A stretch of 64,000 nucleotides of DNA, from contig NZ_JBLWFH010000010.1 of NCBI RefSeq assembly GCF_050306235.1, positions 87,563 to 151,562 of the forward strand. The letters run 5' to 3'. Positions 50,480 to 59,585 of the stretch are shown here, one piece after another. The position numbers and the translations under genes were made by a program. Every line of letters begins with the position of its first letter. Within the stretch, counting starts at the first letter, position 1. Source of the stretch: Glaciecola sp947496235. GTDB taxonomy: Bacteria; Pseudomonadota; Gammaproteobacteria; Enterobacterales; Alteromonadaceae. A model generated the notes under the pieces. It made no database searches. It had not been told where the DNA came from and saw only the letters and a list, made by a program, of their open reading frames with translations.

Positions 50480-51007
50480 TTAGTTGCTGTTAGTGGATTC
50501 AAAATGCTTGCTGATAATTTGCTTTGCCAGTGCATTACTGTGACGTTTGCCGTCTAATAAAATCACATTTTCGTCATTATCGAAGGGTTCTAACTGGTCA
50601 AATTGATCTGCTAAAAGCCTTGGGTTAAAGAAGTGCTTGCGCGAGGCTAACCTGTGTTCTAAAACATCAAAGGGTAGGTCAATAAAGTAATGTTGAGAAT
50701 ACGCATAACTTGCCGCAATTTTTGCTCGGTGATGTTGTTTTAAACCTGAGTAGGCTAGCACACAACTGATATTCGCTGCAGCCTTTTCTGATAGAAAAGT
50801 GCAAAGGCGCTCGATCCAAGCGATTCTTATTTCTTCCGTTAAACCAATGCCTTTCGCCATTAGGTTTTTGGCATCAGTAGAATGAAAATCATCTGCATCT
50901 ACATATTCGATTTGTGCTTTATCTGCGACCTTTTTGGCTAATGTTGATTTGCCTGAACCGCTAACTCCCATAATGTTAATTAACATCGGCTCCATTTTTG
51001 TTAACAT
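50480..51007 (-). CDS. gntK: Gluconokinase
   Basis: GntK (175 aa) phosphorylates D-gluconate to 6-phosphogluconate for the Entner-Doudoroff or pentose phosphate pathway. It has the P-loop GVSGSGKST, the substrate loop DADDFHS, LAYSGLKQHHRAKI and ASRKHFFNPRLL. The first of three near ATGs is chosen, because AGGA lies seven bases upstream. It diverges from the LacI-type regulator over 84 bases that contain an operator-like site. Confidence 0.93.
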   Translation of the reverse strand: MLTKMEPMLINIMGVSGSGKSTLAKKVADKAQIEYVDADDFHSTDAKNLMAKGIGLTEEIRIAWIERLCTFLSEKAAANISCVLAYSGLKQHHRAKIAASYAYSQHYFIDLPFDVLEHRLASRKHFFNPRLLADQFDQLEPFDNDENVILLDGKRHSNALAKQIISKHFESTNSN

Positions 51008-51027
51008 TCAGCAGTCCTATATACCTT

Positions 51028-51041
51028 TGTTTACGTTGTCA
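51028..51041. promoter_or_regulatory. LacI-type operator in the gntK-regulator gap
   Basis: TGTTTACGTTGTCA matches the TGTTAACGTTTACA site upstream of the BNR-4/GH105 gene at 11 of 14 positions. It covers the -35 hexamer of the regulator's promoter, so it should repress both the regulator and gntK. Confidence 0.55.
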
Positions 51042-51065
51042 AATTATCCCAGCGTTTAGTATAAT
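51036..51065 (+). promoter_or_regulatory. Sigma-70 promoter of the LacI-type regulator
   Basis: TTGTCA (51036-51041), 18-base spacer and a perfect TATAAT (51060-51065), 26 bases before the ATG. The -35 is inside the operator-like site. Confidence 0.65.
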
Positions 51066-51091
51066 GCAATAAATTGTTAACAAACTGCCCT

Positions 51092-52096
51092 ATGTCCACT
51101 ATTTACGAAGTATCAAAACTTGCTGGTGTTTCTTTAGCAACCGTATCTCGCGTTATGAACGGCAGTGCACGAGTGAGTGAAACCACTCAACGCAAAGTTA
51201 AAGACGCCATGGAGCAATTAGGCTATCGACCTAATTCTGCTGCAATAAGCTTGGCCTCTAAGCGTTCAAATTGCATAGGTATTTTGGTTGCAGAATTAGA
51301 CGGCGTGTTCTTCGGCAGTATGATGAGCGGTATCGAAGCAACTCTGCGAGAGTTTAACAAGCACGTAGTGGTAACAGCCGGTCACAGTGATGAAAAAGAT
51401 GAGTTAGACGGAATTGAGTTTCTGCGTACTCGCAACTGTGACGCAATAATTGTACACGCTGAGAAGCTTACCGATGCCCAATTAATAGAATTGGCAAAGG
51501 GTGACATTCCCTTGTTTATTATTAACCGAAATATTCAAGAAATTGCCAATCGGTGTATCTCCTTAGATAATATTTACGGTGGCTACTTAGCGACCAAGCA
51601 TGTGTTGGAAAATGGCCATAGAGATATCGTCAATATATCGGGTCCAGACTATAAAATGGATGCTAGCGAACGGGTTGTTGGATTCAAAAATGCGCTGGAA
51701 GAATACGCCATAGACTATGATCCTGAGCGTATTTTTATTGGGAACTATCATCAAGAAAGTGGTGCCGCAGCCATTGATCATTTTCTAGAACAACAAATCC
51801 CCTTTACGGCGGTTATTTGCGGCAACGATCAAATGGCAATTGGCGCGATGTCCAGATTACGAGAACTTAATCGCACGCCTGCTGAAGACGTTGCTATAGT
51901 CGGCTTCGATGATGTGTCCTTTGCTGCTTGTACATTTCCAACACTCACAACCATTCGTTACCCAATTGATAAAATGGGCCAACAAATGGCAAATTTAGTG
52001 TTATCTAAAGTCTATCAAATCAAGATTTCTACACAGATTCAGCACAGTTTTGAACCCTTGCTGATCCAAAGACAATCAGTAAATGCAATAGGTTAG
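51092..52096 (+). CDS. LacI/GntR-type sugar-responsive transcriptional regulator
   Basis: This 334-aa LacI-family repressor has the N-terminal helix-turn-helix TIYEVSKLAGVSLATVSRVMNGSARVSE, the hinge helix NSAAISLASKRSN and a periplasmic-binding-protein-like effector domain with GILVAE, NGHRDIVNISG and VAIVGFDDVSFA. The ATG at 51092 is preferred to an upstream TTG. Together with gntK, the secreted enzyme and shared operators it probably controls uptake and use of a sugar acid. Its stop overlaps the convergent response-regulator stop. Confidence 0.92.
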   Translation: MSTIYEVSKLAGVSLATVSRVMNGSARVSETTQRKVKDAMEQLGYRPNSAAISLASKRSNCIGILVAELDGVFFGSMMSGIEATLREFNKHVVVTAGHSDEKDELDGIEFLRTRNCDAIIVHAEKLTDAQLIELAKGDIPLFIINRNIQEIANRCISLDNIYGGYLATKHVLENGHRDIVNISGPDYKMDASERVVGFKNALEEYAIDYDPERIFIGNYHQESGAAAIDHFLEQQIPFTAVICGNDQMAIGAMSRLRELNRTPAEDVAIVGFDDVSFAACTFPTLTTIRYPIDKMGQQMANLVLSKVYQIKISTQIQHSFEPLLIQRQSVNAIG

Positions 52097-53055
52097 GCTG
52101 CCCCTATACCGTCGACACCAATGATTCTGCCCAGTTCAATAATACGAGTTTGCGGCATTTCTTTGGCTTGAAATAGCAGATCTTCACCTGCTCTAAACAA
52201 CTCTTTGGCATTGCCACCGCCAGCAGGCGCAGCTACTGCAACAACTATTGTACAACTTACTTCGCTAGCGGTTTCTTCACGATTAGTAATAAAGTGAGGA
52301 TCGTCGAAACAGGCTTCAATTTGTTTTGCTTTAAGATTAGCGCCATCCACTGAACAATCTGACAGTAAAAGACCGAACAAATCGTTGTCTAAAGAGGCAA
52401 ACAGATCCCCCGGCCTAGCACCTAAACCGGAAAGTGCCTCAGCTATTGCCGCTGTTAATCTAAAATATTCTTCTTGCCCGTAAGCGTTTTTGTAGTCCTG
52501 AATATTTTCTAAGCGTACAAAAATAAGCGAAATATGATGCCAGTAACGCGCACATCGAGACCACTCACGCGCTAGCACATCGCGAAATTTAGAAGCGTTA
52601 GGTAGATGGGTAAGGGGATCAATAAATATTAAGGATTCTAAACGTTTGGTTTTTCTATACTGAGTTGCGTGTCGCATTATTCTAGCGACTAATTCTGTTG
52701 TCGCAGCGGGTTTGGTAATAAAATCTGCGCCTCCAGATTCAAAGGCCTTTGCTTTGACTGCAGGATCATCTTGCGAGGATACAAAAATAACAGGAATATT
52801 TTGTGTGTATTGGCTGTTACGCAAACGCGTACAGAATTGAATACCGTCTTCATCTGGCATTAAAACATCTAATAAAATGGTATCCGGTAATGGATTATTG
52901 TGAAGAAGTTCCCATGCCTTTTCACCCGATTTAGCAAAGGCTAGGGAAAAATGCTTAGACAAGGTATTAGCATAGAGTTTTAACTCTATGTCATTGTCGT
53001 CAATTACCATGACGCGGAACTGCATATCCTGGGTCGATTCAGCGTTGTATTCCAT
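52093..53055 (-). CDS. Response regulator with degenerate GGDEF domain
   Basis: This 320-aa protein has a receiver (about 12-135; VIDDNDIEL, acceptor Asp in TILLDVLMPDEDG, Lys in FITKPAA) and a diguanylate cyclase-like domain (about 150-310). The active-site loop, normally GGDEF, reads ASLDNDLFGLLLS, with the glycines and Glu lost. It probably cannot make c-di-GMP and may act as a phosphorylation-dependent binding or scaffold protein. It overlaps the LacI-type gene by four bases at the stops. Confidence 0.85.
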   Translation of the reverse strand: MEYNAESTQDMQFRVMVIDDNDIELKLYANTLSKHFSLAFAKSGEKAWELLHNNPLPDTILLDVLMPDEDGIQFCTRLRNSQYTQNIPVIFVSSQDDPAVKAKAFESGGADFITKPAATTELVARIMRHATQYRKTKRLESLIFIDPLTHLPNASKFRDVLAREWSRCARYWHHISLIFVRLENIQDYKNAYGQEEYFRLTAAIAEALSGLGARPGDLFASLDNDLFGLLLSDCSVDGANLKAKQIEACFDDPHFITNREETASEVSCTIVVAVAAPAGGGNAKELFRAGEDLLFQAKEMPQTRIIELGRIIGVDGIGAA

Positions 53056-53219
53056 GCAGCCATTGTCCTTATGTGCAAGAAACGATCAGAGCAGACTCAG
53101 TAACTCTTGCTCACTTAACAATAAATTTACACCAGGATCGCTGTATTCGCAATTAAATAGGTAAAAAAGAAAAATTTTATATTTAGATGAACTTTTCTTA
53201 CTCAAATCCTTATTCAAAA

Positions 53220-53247
53220 TTTACACTACGAACAAATCAGCTATACT
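53220..53247 (+). promoter_or_regulatory. Sigma-70 promoter of speA
   Basis: TTTACA (53220-53225), 16-base spacer and TATACT (53242-53247), about 42 bases before the ATG. A short inverted repeat TTGGT/ACCAA lies in the leader. The rest of the 234-base gap is featureless. Confidence 0.55.
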
Positions 53248-53289
53248 GGCGGCCTTTGGTTTAGGCCTACCAACTGAGACAAAAACACG

Positions 53290-55230
53290 ATGTCGGAAAA
53301 ACAACAAGATATTTCACCTGATTGGACAATCGAAGACGCAGAGCGCACTTATGGCGTATCTAGTTGGGGTGGAGGCTATTTTCAAATTGGTGAAAATGGC
53401 AATGTACAAGTGGTTCCCCAACCGTCGACTCCCGATGTAAAAATCGATTTCGGCGCAGTGATTGAAGAAATCCAACAAGAGAATATTCAATTTCCCTTGG
53501 TAATCCGCTTTCACGATATTTTGCGCTCTCAAGTAGTCACGTTAAATGAAACTTTCCGCCAAGTGATTAAAGAATACAAATACAACGGCGAGTATCGCGG
53601 CGTATATCCGATTAAAGTGAATCAGATGCGCGAAGTGGTGGAAGAAATTGTAGACGCAGGCGAACCTTACAATTTTGGTTTGGAAGCTGGATCAAAGCCA
53701 GAGCTTTTGGCTGTATTAGCCTACAACACTAACCCAGAAGCACTCACCATTTTAAATGGCTACAAAGACGAAGAATTTATGCGTTTGGCATTATTAGGTC
53801 GACGATTGGGCCGAAAAATAGTCGTGGTCATTGAGAAATACTCCGAGCTGGTACTTTTGGTTAAGTTGAGTAAGCAATTAGGCATTTCTCCAATTGTTGG
53901 TTTGCGAGCCAAAATGCAAGTAAAAAGCATGGGACGATGGCAAGGTTCTGCTGGAGAACGCGCTAAATTTGGCTTAACAATGGCTGAAATTATCAAAGCA
54001 GCACGCTATTTAGAACAACATGACATGTCAGATACGCTGCAATTGTTGCATTTTCACATAGGTAGCCAACTACCCGATATTTGGGCAATCAAAGAAGCGG
54101 TGAGTGAAAGTGCGCGCATTTATGCTGACCTAGTTAAAATGGGTTTTCCGCTGTCTTATGTCGACGTTGGTGGCGGTCTTGGAATAGATTACGATGGTAC
54201 CAAATCTACCAGTGATTCATCGCGCAACTATAGTTTGCAAGAATATGTTGCTGACGTGGTATATGGCCTGCGTGAGATGTGTGATCTAGAAGGTGTGCCT
54301 CATCCTAATATTGTGTCGGAAAGTGGCCGAGCAATCACTGCGCACCATAGTATGGTAGTTACTGAAGTGGTTGGGGAAATCACGCCAGACGGCGCTGACA
54401 TAGATACCACGCCGAAAGAAGGCGACCATTTCCTGCTGAAGAATTTGTACTATTTGCATACCCATTTGGCAGAACAAAAAAATATGCAGGAAGTATTCAA
54501 TGACGCAACTCAGTACAAAGAGCAAGCTTCTCATGCATTCAAGTTACGTGTCATCAGTTTGGAAGAGCTGGCGAAGATTGAAACCCTGTATTGGAAAATC
54601 ATGCGTCAGGTTAATAACTATTACAAAGGTGCTGATTTTGTGCCTGCAGAAGTGCAAACTTTGGATTTTTCATTAAGTTCGCAGTATTTGTGTAATTTCT
54701 CAATATTCCAGTCAGCTGTGGATAGTTGGGCAATCGATCAGATTTTACCAGTGGTTCCACTTACCGGATTGCAAAACGCACCTGTGAAAAACTGTTCCTT
54801 GGTGGATATTACCTGTGACAGTGATGGCAAGATCGACAAATTCATTATTGAATATGAAAACAGTCAAGTATTGCCTATGCATCAAATTGATAAAGACAAA
54901 CCCTTGTATCTTGGTTTGTTTTTAACTGGGGCCTATCAAGATGTCATGGGCGATATGCACAACTTATTTGGTCGCTTGAATGAAGTGCATATTTTTAGTC
55001 ATGATGACGATCCAGAAGACTTTTACATTGAAGAGATCATCAAGGGCTCTACCATTGAGCAAGTGCTTTCTGTGATGCAGTATCACCCTAAATCTATGGC
55101 GATTGACGTAAAACGCTTAATCGATAAAGAAGTATCTGAAGGTAAAATTAAGCCGCGTGAAGGGGTTAAATGGACAGACTTCTACGAAGAATGTCTTGCT
55201 GGATACACCTATTTACGGACTAAAAAGTAA
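53290..55230 (+). CDS. speA: SpeA, biosynthetic arginine decarboxylase
   Basis: SpeA (646 aa) is the PLP enzyme that converts arginine to agmatine for polyamine synthesis. It starts with WTIEDAERTYGVSSWGGGYF and shows the PLP lysine region YPIKVNQMREVVEEIV, LHFHIGSQLPD, VDVGGGLGIDYDG and VSESGRAITAHHS. Length is normal for the fold III biosynthetic enzyme. It converges directly with the diguanylate cyclase gene, with no gap between the stops. Confidence 0.97.
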   Translation: MSEKQQDISPDWTIEDAERTYGVSSWGGGYFQIGENGNVQVVPQPSTPDVKIDFGAVIEEIQQENIQFPLVIRFHDILRSQVVTLNETFRQVIKEYKYNGEYRGVYPIKVNQMREVVEEIVDAGEPYNFGLEAGSKPELLAVLAYNTNPEALTILNGYKDEEFMRLALLGRRLGRKIVVVIEKYSELVLLVKLSKQLGISPIVGLRAKMQVKSMGRWQGSAGERAKFGLTMAEIIKAARYLEQHDMSDTLQLLHFHIGSQLPDIWAIKEAVSESARIYADLVKMGFPLSYVDVGGGLGIDYDGTKSTSDSSRNYSLQEYVADVVYGLREMCDLEGVPHPNIVSESGRAITAHHSMVVTEVVGEITPDGADIDTTPKEGDHFLLKNLYYLHTHLAEQKNMQEVFNDATQYKEQASHAFKLRVISLEELAKIETLYWKIMRQVNNYYKGADFVPAEVQTLDFSLSSQYLCNFSIFQSAVDSWAIDQILPVVPLTGLQNAPVKNCSLVDITCDSDGKIDKFIIEYENSQVLPMHQIDKDKPLYLGLFLTGAYQDVMGDMHNLFGRLNEVHIFSHDDDPEDFYIEEIIKGSTIEQVLSVMQYHPKSMAIDVKRLIDKEVSEGKIKPREGVKWTDFYEECLAGYTYLRTKK

Positions 55231-56412
55231 TCAGACTCTATCTTGGTCGAAATCCAAGTTTTCAAAATATTTAACTCGATTTCGACCTTGATTTTTTGCT
55301 TCAATTAACGCTTTATCAGCGCGGTCTAGAAGTTGGTGAGCATCCATTTTTGCAAGTGGAGGCAAGGTGGTTACACCTATACTCACAGTCACAGATTTCA
55401 AATACGAAAGTTTAGACGCCATGTGTTCGATACGTTGTTCTTGAACTCTTAATTGTAACTTTTCAGCAAATGAAAAAGCCCCTTTGGCATCAATATTTGG
55501 CAATAGTATCGCAAACTCCTCACCACCGTAACGAGACAAAACGTCGCCGTTCCTATTCGCTAATCCTGCTAGAATATGACCCACTTCAACCAGTAAATTA
55601 TCACCGGCTATGTGTCCATAGTGTTCATTAAACTCTCGGAAGTGGTCCACATCCACTAATAGAATGGATAAAGGCGTGTGGTTTCTATAAGCACGACCGA
55701 TTTCAGACGAAAGTACTTCATCAAAATAGCGTCTATTGTAAAGTCCAGTTAAGCCATCGCGTCGGGAAATCTCATGTAGCTGTTGTTCAACAACTTTACG
55801 TTTTTGCATCTCATGTTCATATTGATGATTCAACGTAATTGAGCGACGAAATGCTAGATTAACGTTCTTCACAATAAAAAAAGCCGTTAATGAATATAGG
55901 CCTAATACACTTGCAGTAAACAACCCCGTTTGGCCACCATAAAAAAGCACAAAAAATAGGTTTGGAATAACTACTGGGATAAAGAAACTAAACAATGCGG
56001 ATAAACTAAAACCATAAGCGATGACCGCAGACGAAGACAAAGCAATGACAAACAAACCGTTAATCAATACATATTCAGATGATATCGCAGGAATTAAGGT
56101 TATAAATCCATAGCTATAAAAAATGCCCGAGGCTAGAGAAAGTGCTAACCATAGGTGTTTCCATTTTTGTTTCTTACTGACTTCCATTTCTTGGCTTTTC
56201 TGCTGATATAAAATAAAAGTCGCTAAACGGCAAGAAAGGATGAGAAGAATAACGGACAACCAAGTAAATAAATATTCTGAATTATGGCTTTCATACAACC
56301 AGAATACAAAGATGGAGGCTGCAATAAAATGACCAACAACTAGCCTGGGAATTTGTTTATATAACAGGTCGATAATTTCTGACTGTGCTAAGTCAGTGAT
56401 GTTAGTCTTCAT
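55231..56412 (-). CDS. Membrane diguanylate cyclase
   Basis: This 393-aa protein has an N-terminal membrane region with about six hydrophobic helices (about residues 22-190) and a C-terminal GGDEF domain (about 220-385): RDGLTGLYNRRYFDE, VDVDHFREFNEHYGH and the intact active-site motif YGGEEFAILLP. It should synthesise cyclic di-GMP. The signal sensed by the membrane part is unknown. It is separate from the degenerate GGDEF regulator upstream of speA. Confidence 0.92.
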   Translation of the reverse strand: MKTNITDLAQSEIIDLLYKQIPRLVVGHFIAASIFVFWLYESHNSEYLFTWLSVILLILSCRLATFILYQQKSQEMEVSKKQKWKHLWLALSLASGIFYSYGFITLIPAISSEYVLINGLFVIALSSSAVIAYGFSLSALFSFFIPVVIPNLFFVLFYGGQTGLFTASVLGLYSLTAFFIVKNVNLAFRRSITLNHQYEHEMQKRKVVEQQLHEISRRDGLTGLYNRRYFDEVLSSEIGRAYRNHTPLSILLVDVDHFREFNEHYGHIAGDNLLVEVGHILAGLANRNGDVLSRYGGEEFAILLPNIDAKGAFSFAEKLQLRVQEQRIEHMASKLSYLKSVTVSIGVTTLPPLAKMDAHQLLDRADKALIEAKNQGRNRVKYFENLDFDQDRV

Positions 56413-56488
56413 GTAATTGTCTCAATGTTTACTGCTACGCCTTCCATGCATTTCCTTTATATCGGCTGCAGCTTTGTGATTTTTAGTC

Positions 56489-57628
56489 TTAATCTGAACT
56501 TCTATTCGTCACCGCTCTTGTCCAAAAATCTGGGGTAGAGGTATTTATCAAATTACTTTCTGCATTCATAAGAAACGCAAACCCAATATTTAATTCCGGT
56601 GAAAAAGATACATCGGCTCTATACCCTTGTACCCATCCACCATGATAATTCAATTTAACCCCTTGGAAGTGATAAACTCGCCAGCCTAGTCCATAGTGAG
56701 CACTGGTTAATTTACCACGCCAACCACGTCTTCTCAGCTCTCTTTTTGTCGCTACCCGTGGTTGAGTCATTTCATCTACCATTTGTGATGATATTACCTC
56801 TGGATTCTCCAAAAGCATAGCCCGCATCCATTTAGCCATATCTTCGGCACTTGCGTTAATTCCTGCTGCAGGAGAAAAGCGATAATAATCGTCTTTTACT
56901 CTTACTTTCACCCATTTGTTTTTGGCAACCGCGGCATGGGGTTTTGCCCATTCAGCAGAACTTTCTAACGCTTGCTTCCCGACGGATGCATCCATTTGCA
57001 GTGGCGCAAAGATATGTTGCTGCAATTGTGCTGCGTAGGATGAATTTTGCTGCATAAAGTGTTCTTCTAACACCCCAAAAAAAGCATTTTGGTATGTATA
57101 GCAATACCCTGGCTGACAGATGGGCTTAAGTTTTGATAGTTCGTTTAATACGCGTTTGCGCCCATAATTCGCTTCAATTAAGTTGTCATAAGCGTTTGGC
57201 ATAAATCCAGTGGACTGGCCTATTATATGCCTCAATAGAACAGGCTTATCGCTGTAGTTGTCAAAACTATATTCAGGTACAAGTTGGGTAATAGGTGTTT
57301 GCCAATCGTAACCAGGAGAGAGTTGTTGATACTTCGCCATTAACGCGGCAGTAAAGGTTTTGGAAACAGAGGCAAGACGAAATTTAGTATCTTTGGTGAT
57401 ACGCTGACCATTTTTTTCTGTCACACCGAAAGTGTAGTAACGATTCGGCTTATTTGGCTCTACCACAACCATTATAAAGCCTGGAATGCCTTTATCTTTC
57501 GCATCTTGACGCACTTTTACTGCAAACGCATCCATCCAAGGTTCAGCGTAAACTTCGCTGCAACCTAGCAGACATAGTAGTGCCAATGTTATTTTTATAT
57601 ATGTGGCAAACTTCAACTTCTTATCCAA
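56489..57628 (-). CDS. Beta-lactamase-fold serine hydrolase, putative lipoprotein
   Basis: This 379-aa protein belongs to the class C beta-lactamase/esterase family. It has the SxxK motif in LASVSKTFTA, YQN in CYTYQNAFFG and HGGW in the C-terminal half, where an HxG triad element is expected. The N-terminus TLALLCLLGCSE holds a lipobox, suggesting outer-membrane or periplasmic anchoring at Cys23. The start is TTG with no good Shine-Dalgarno, so the exact N-terminus is uncertain. Esterase or peptidase activity is more likely than antibiotic hydrolysis, but this is not shown. Confidence 0.86.
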   Translation of the reverse strand: MDKKLKFATYIKITLALLCLLGCSEVYAEPWMDAFAVKVRQDAKDKGIPGFIMVVVEPNKPNRYYTFGVTEKNGQRITKDTKFRLASVSKTFTAALMAKYQQLSPGYDWQTPITQLVPEYSFDNYSDKPVLLRHIIGQSTGFMPNAYDNLIEANYGRKRVLNELSKLKPICQPGYCYTYQNAFFGVLEEHFMQQNSSYAAQLQQHIFAPLQMDASVGKQALESSAEWAKPHAAVAKNKWVKVRVKDDYYRFSPAAGINASAEDMAKWMRAMLLENPEVISSQMVDEMTQPRVATKRELRRRGWRGKLTSAHYGLGWRVYHFQGVKLNYHGGWVQGYRADVSFSPELNIGFAFLMNAESNLINTSTPDFWTRAVTNRSSD

Positions 57629-57756
57629 GGTAAACGTACATGTTAAGCACCTAAAATACTAAATCTAACATCCATGTAAAAATCAGTGCCGAAAAGAACG
57701 GGCACGGTCGTACATTTAAAGTACAATTCACGAATTCTATCATTATTTTAAAAACG

Positions 57757-59118
57757 ATGTTAACCAAAGCTCAATGCAAAAATGCCAGACTCGCTCGCGA
57801 CCCACGATTCGATGGGGTTTTCTTCGTGCTTGTAAAAACTACTGGTATTTTCTGTCGACCTATTTGTCGAGCAAGAGTTCCCTTAGAAAAGAATGTAGAT
57901 TATGCGTTTTCTAGCGTTGAAGCTTTGCATAAGGGGTATCGCCCATGTTTGCGTTGCCGTCCAGACAGCGCCCCAACCTCTTTTGCCTGGCTAGGTACTC
58001 AAACCACCTTATTGAGAGCTTGTAAGTTAATGCAGGAATCACCGCAACAATCGATTCAAACCATCTGCGAACGCTTGGGAATCAGCGTTCGCTATCTGCA
58101 CAAACTCTTTGCTGAAAAACTTAAAATATCACCGAAAAAATATCAGCTGTATCTGCAATTGTTGATGGCAAAAAACTTACTCCATCAAACGCATTTGTCG
58201 GTTGAAAATATTGCCCAATCGGCTGGTTTTACTAATTCGCGTCAATTACAAAAACACTGCAAACAAACCTTGGACTTAACGCCTACACAAATTCGCAACC
58301 TAGCATCTCAACAAAGCAAGGAGGCAACAACATTGCGTATCTTTTTAGCTTATCGTCCCCCCTATAATTGGCCGGCGCTACGTGATTTTCTGAAATTAAG
58401 AGAGATAAGTGAAAATGAAAATATTCAGCAAGCATCAATGCAAAAATATTTTCGTCTTGGCCAAGAATCAGTAATTGTTGATATACAACATGCGCCTGAG
58501 GAAAATGGTTTTTATCTCACCTTGGATCCATTACAGGCTCATCATTTGCAAACGCTGATTTTAAAAGTACAGCAACTGCTGGACTTACATGCACAACCTG
58601 ATGTTATTGGACAGGCATTGGCAGCGACAGGGTTATCCGATAAACAATTTGATGCAGGGTTAAGAGTGCCTGGCGTGGTGTGTCGGTTCGAGGCTGCATG
58701 TCGAGCTGTACTTGGGCAACAGGTGAGTATTAAAGCAGCCGTGACCCATTTGAACAGGCTTCAACAAGCGTTATCTTCTGATGCTGCTTTTCCCCTGCCG
58801 CAAGATGTAGCAAATTCTGATTTAGCATTTCTTAAAATGCCAGAGCGGCGAAAACAAGCGTTGCGGGATTTGGCGCAATTGCTCAGTCGTGAGCCAGAGG
58901 CTGATTATGAAAAGTGGTTATCAATAAAAGGAATTGGGCCATGGACCTGTCAATATGTGCAAATGCGCACCCACGAAAGCACAGATATTTATCTTGCTAC
59001 CGATCTGATTATAAAACGTAAAATCGAAGCGCTCAAAGCAAGTAACAAAGCCTTTAATTCAGATAAAGCCGCCCCTTGGCGAAGTTATCTGACCTTTAAT
59101 CTATGGAATTTCACATGA
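57757..59118 (+). CDS. Ada-AraC-AlkA fusion, DNA alkylation repair glycosylase/regulator
   Basis: This 453-aa protein joins the Ada N-terminal zinc domain (FCRPIC and PCLRC cysteines, TTGIFCRPICRAR), an AraC-type helix-turn-helix (about 85-185), AlkA N-terminal domain and a helix-hairpin-helix glycosylase (GIGPWTCQYVQMRT, catalytic Asp region LATDLIIKRK). The zinc domain should accept methyl groups and activate transcription, while the C-terminus excises alkylated bases. It overlaps ogt by ATGA, so direct reversal and excision are coupled in one operon. Confidence 0.93.
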   Translation: MLTKAQCKNARLARDPRFDGVFFVLVKTTGIFCRPICRARVPLEKNVDYAFSSVEALHKGYRPCLRCRPDSAPTSFAWLGTQTTLLRACKLMQESPQQSIQTICERLGISVRYLHKLFAEKLKISPKKYQLYLQLLMAKNLLHQTHLSVENIAQSAGFTNSRQLQKHCKQTLDLTPTQIRNLASQQSKEATTLRIFLAYRPPYNWPALRDFLKLREISENENIQQASMQKYFRLGQESVIVDIQHAPEENGFYLTLDPLQAHHLQTLILKVQQLLDLHAQPDVIGQALAATGLSDKQFDAGLRVPGVVCRFEAACRAVLGQQVSIKAAVTHLNRLQQALSSDAAFPLPQDVANSDLAFLKMPERRKQALRDLAQLLSREPEADYEKWLSIKGIGPWTCQYVQMRTHESTDIYLATDLIIKRKIEALKASNKAFNSDKAAPWRSYLTFNLWNFT

Positions 59119-59585
59119 CAGTGACTTATCAACAACAGATATCAACACCCATTGGATACGTGAGAGTAAGTGCTAACCATGATGGAATTACACACATTGG
59201 TTTTTATGATCAGTCTTTGCACAATGATTCGGGGCAAATTCACAGCAACCATTTATGTGAGTTAGCCTGTGCGCAACTAGCTGAATACTTTGCAGGGAGT
59301 CGAAAAAGGTTCGATTTGCCATTAGCGCCTAGGGGTACGGATTTTCAAAAGAATGTTTGGCAACATTTATGTAAGGTCGAATATGGAAACACCGCAAGCT
59401 ATTTAGATATAGCAACGGCCATAGGTAATGTTAAAGCCTGTCGAGCCGTTGGTGCGGCTAATGGCAAAAATCCCATTGCTATTGTCGTGCCATGCCATAG
59501 AATAATAGGCGCTACGGGCAAACTAACAGGGTATGCTGGTGGACTGTCGCGAAAATCCTTTTTACTCCAGTTAGAGCAAGCATAG
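59115..59585 (+). CDS. ogt: Ogt, methylated-DNA-protein cysteine methyltransferase
   Basis: Ogt (156 aa) removes alkyl groups from O6-alkylguanine or O4-alkylthymine by suicidal transfer to its active Cys. The active site PCHRIIGATGKLTGYAGG is complete; FQKNVWQHLCKVEYGNTASY is the DNA-binding region. The ATG overlapping the glycosylase stop is preferred over an ATG 12 bases upstream that lacks a Shine-Dalgarno. It is followed immediately by the DMT transporter gene. Confidence 0.95.
   Translation: MTVTYQQQISTPIGYVRVSANHDGITHIGFYDQSLHNDSGQIHSNHLCELACAQLAEYFAGSRKRFDLPLAPRGTDFQKNVWQHLCKVEYGNTASYLDIATAIGNVKACRAVGAANGKNPIAIVVPCHRIIGATGKLTGYAGGLSRKSFLLQLEQA

Noticed and set aside
59541..59550. GGACTGTCGC in ogt, resembling half of the palindrome
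   Set aside because: It encodes the family-conserved GGLSRKSFLL segment and lacks the second arm.
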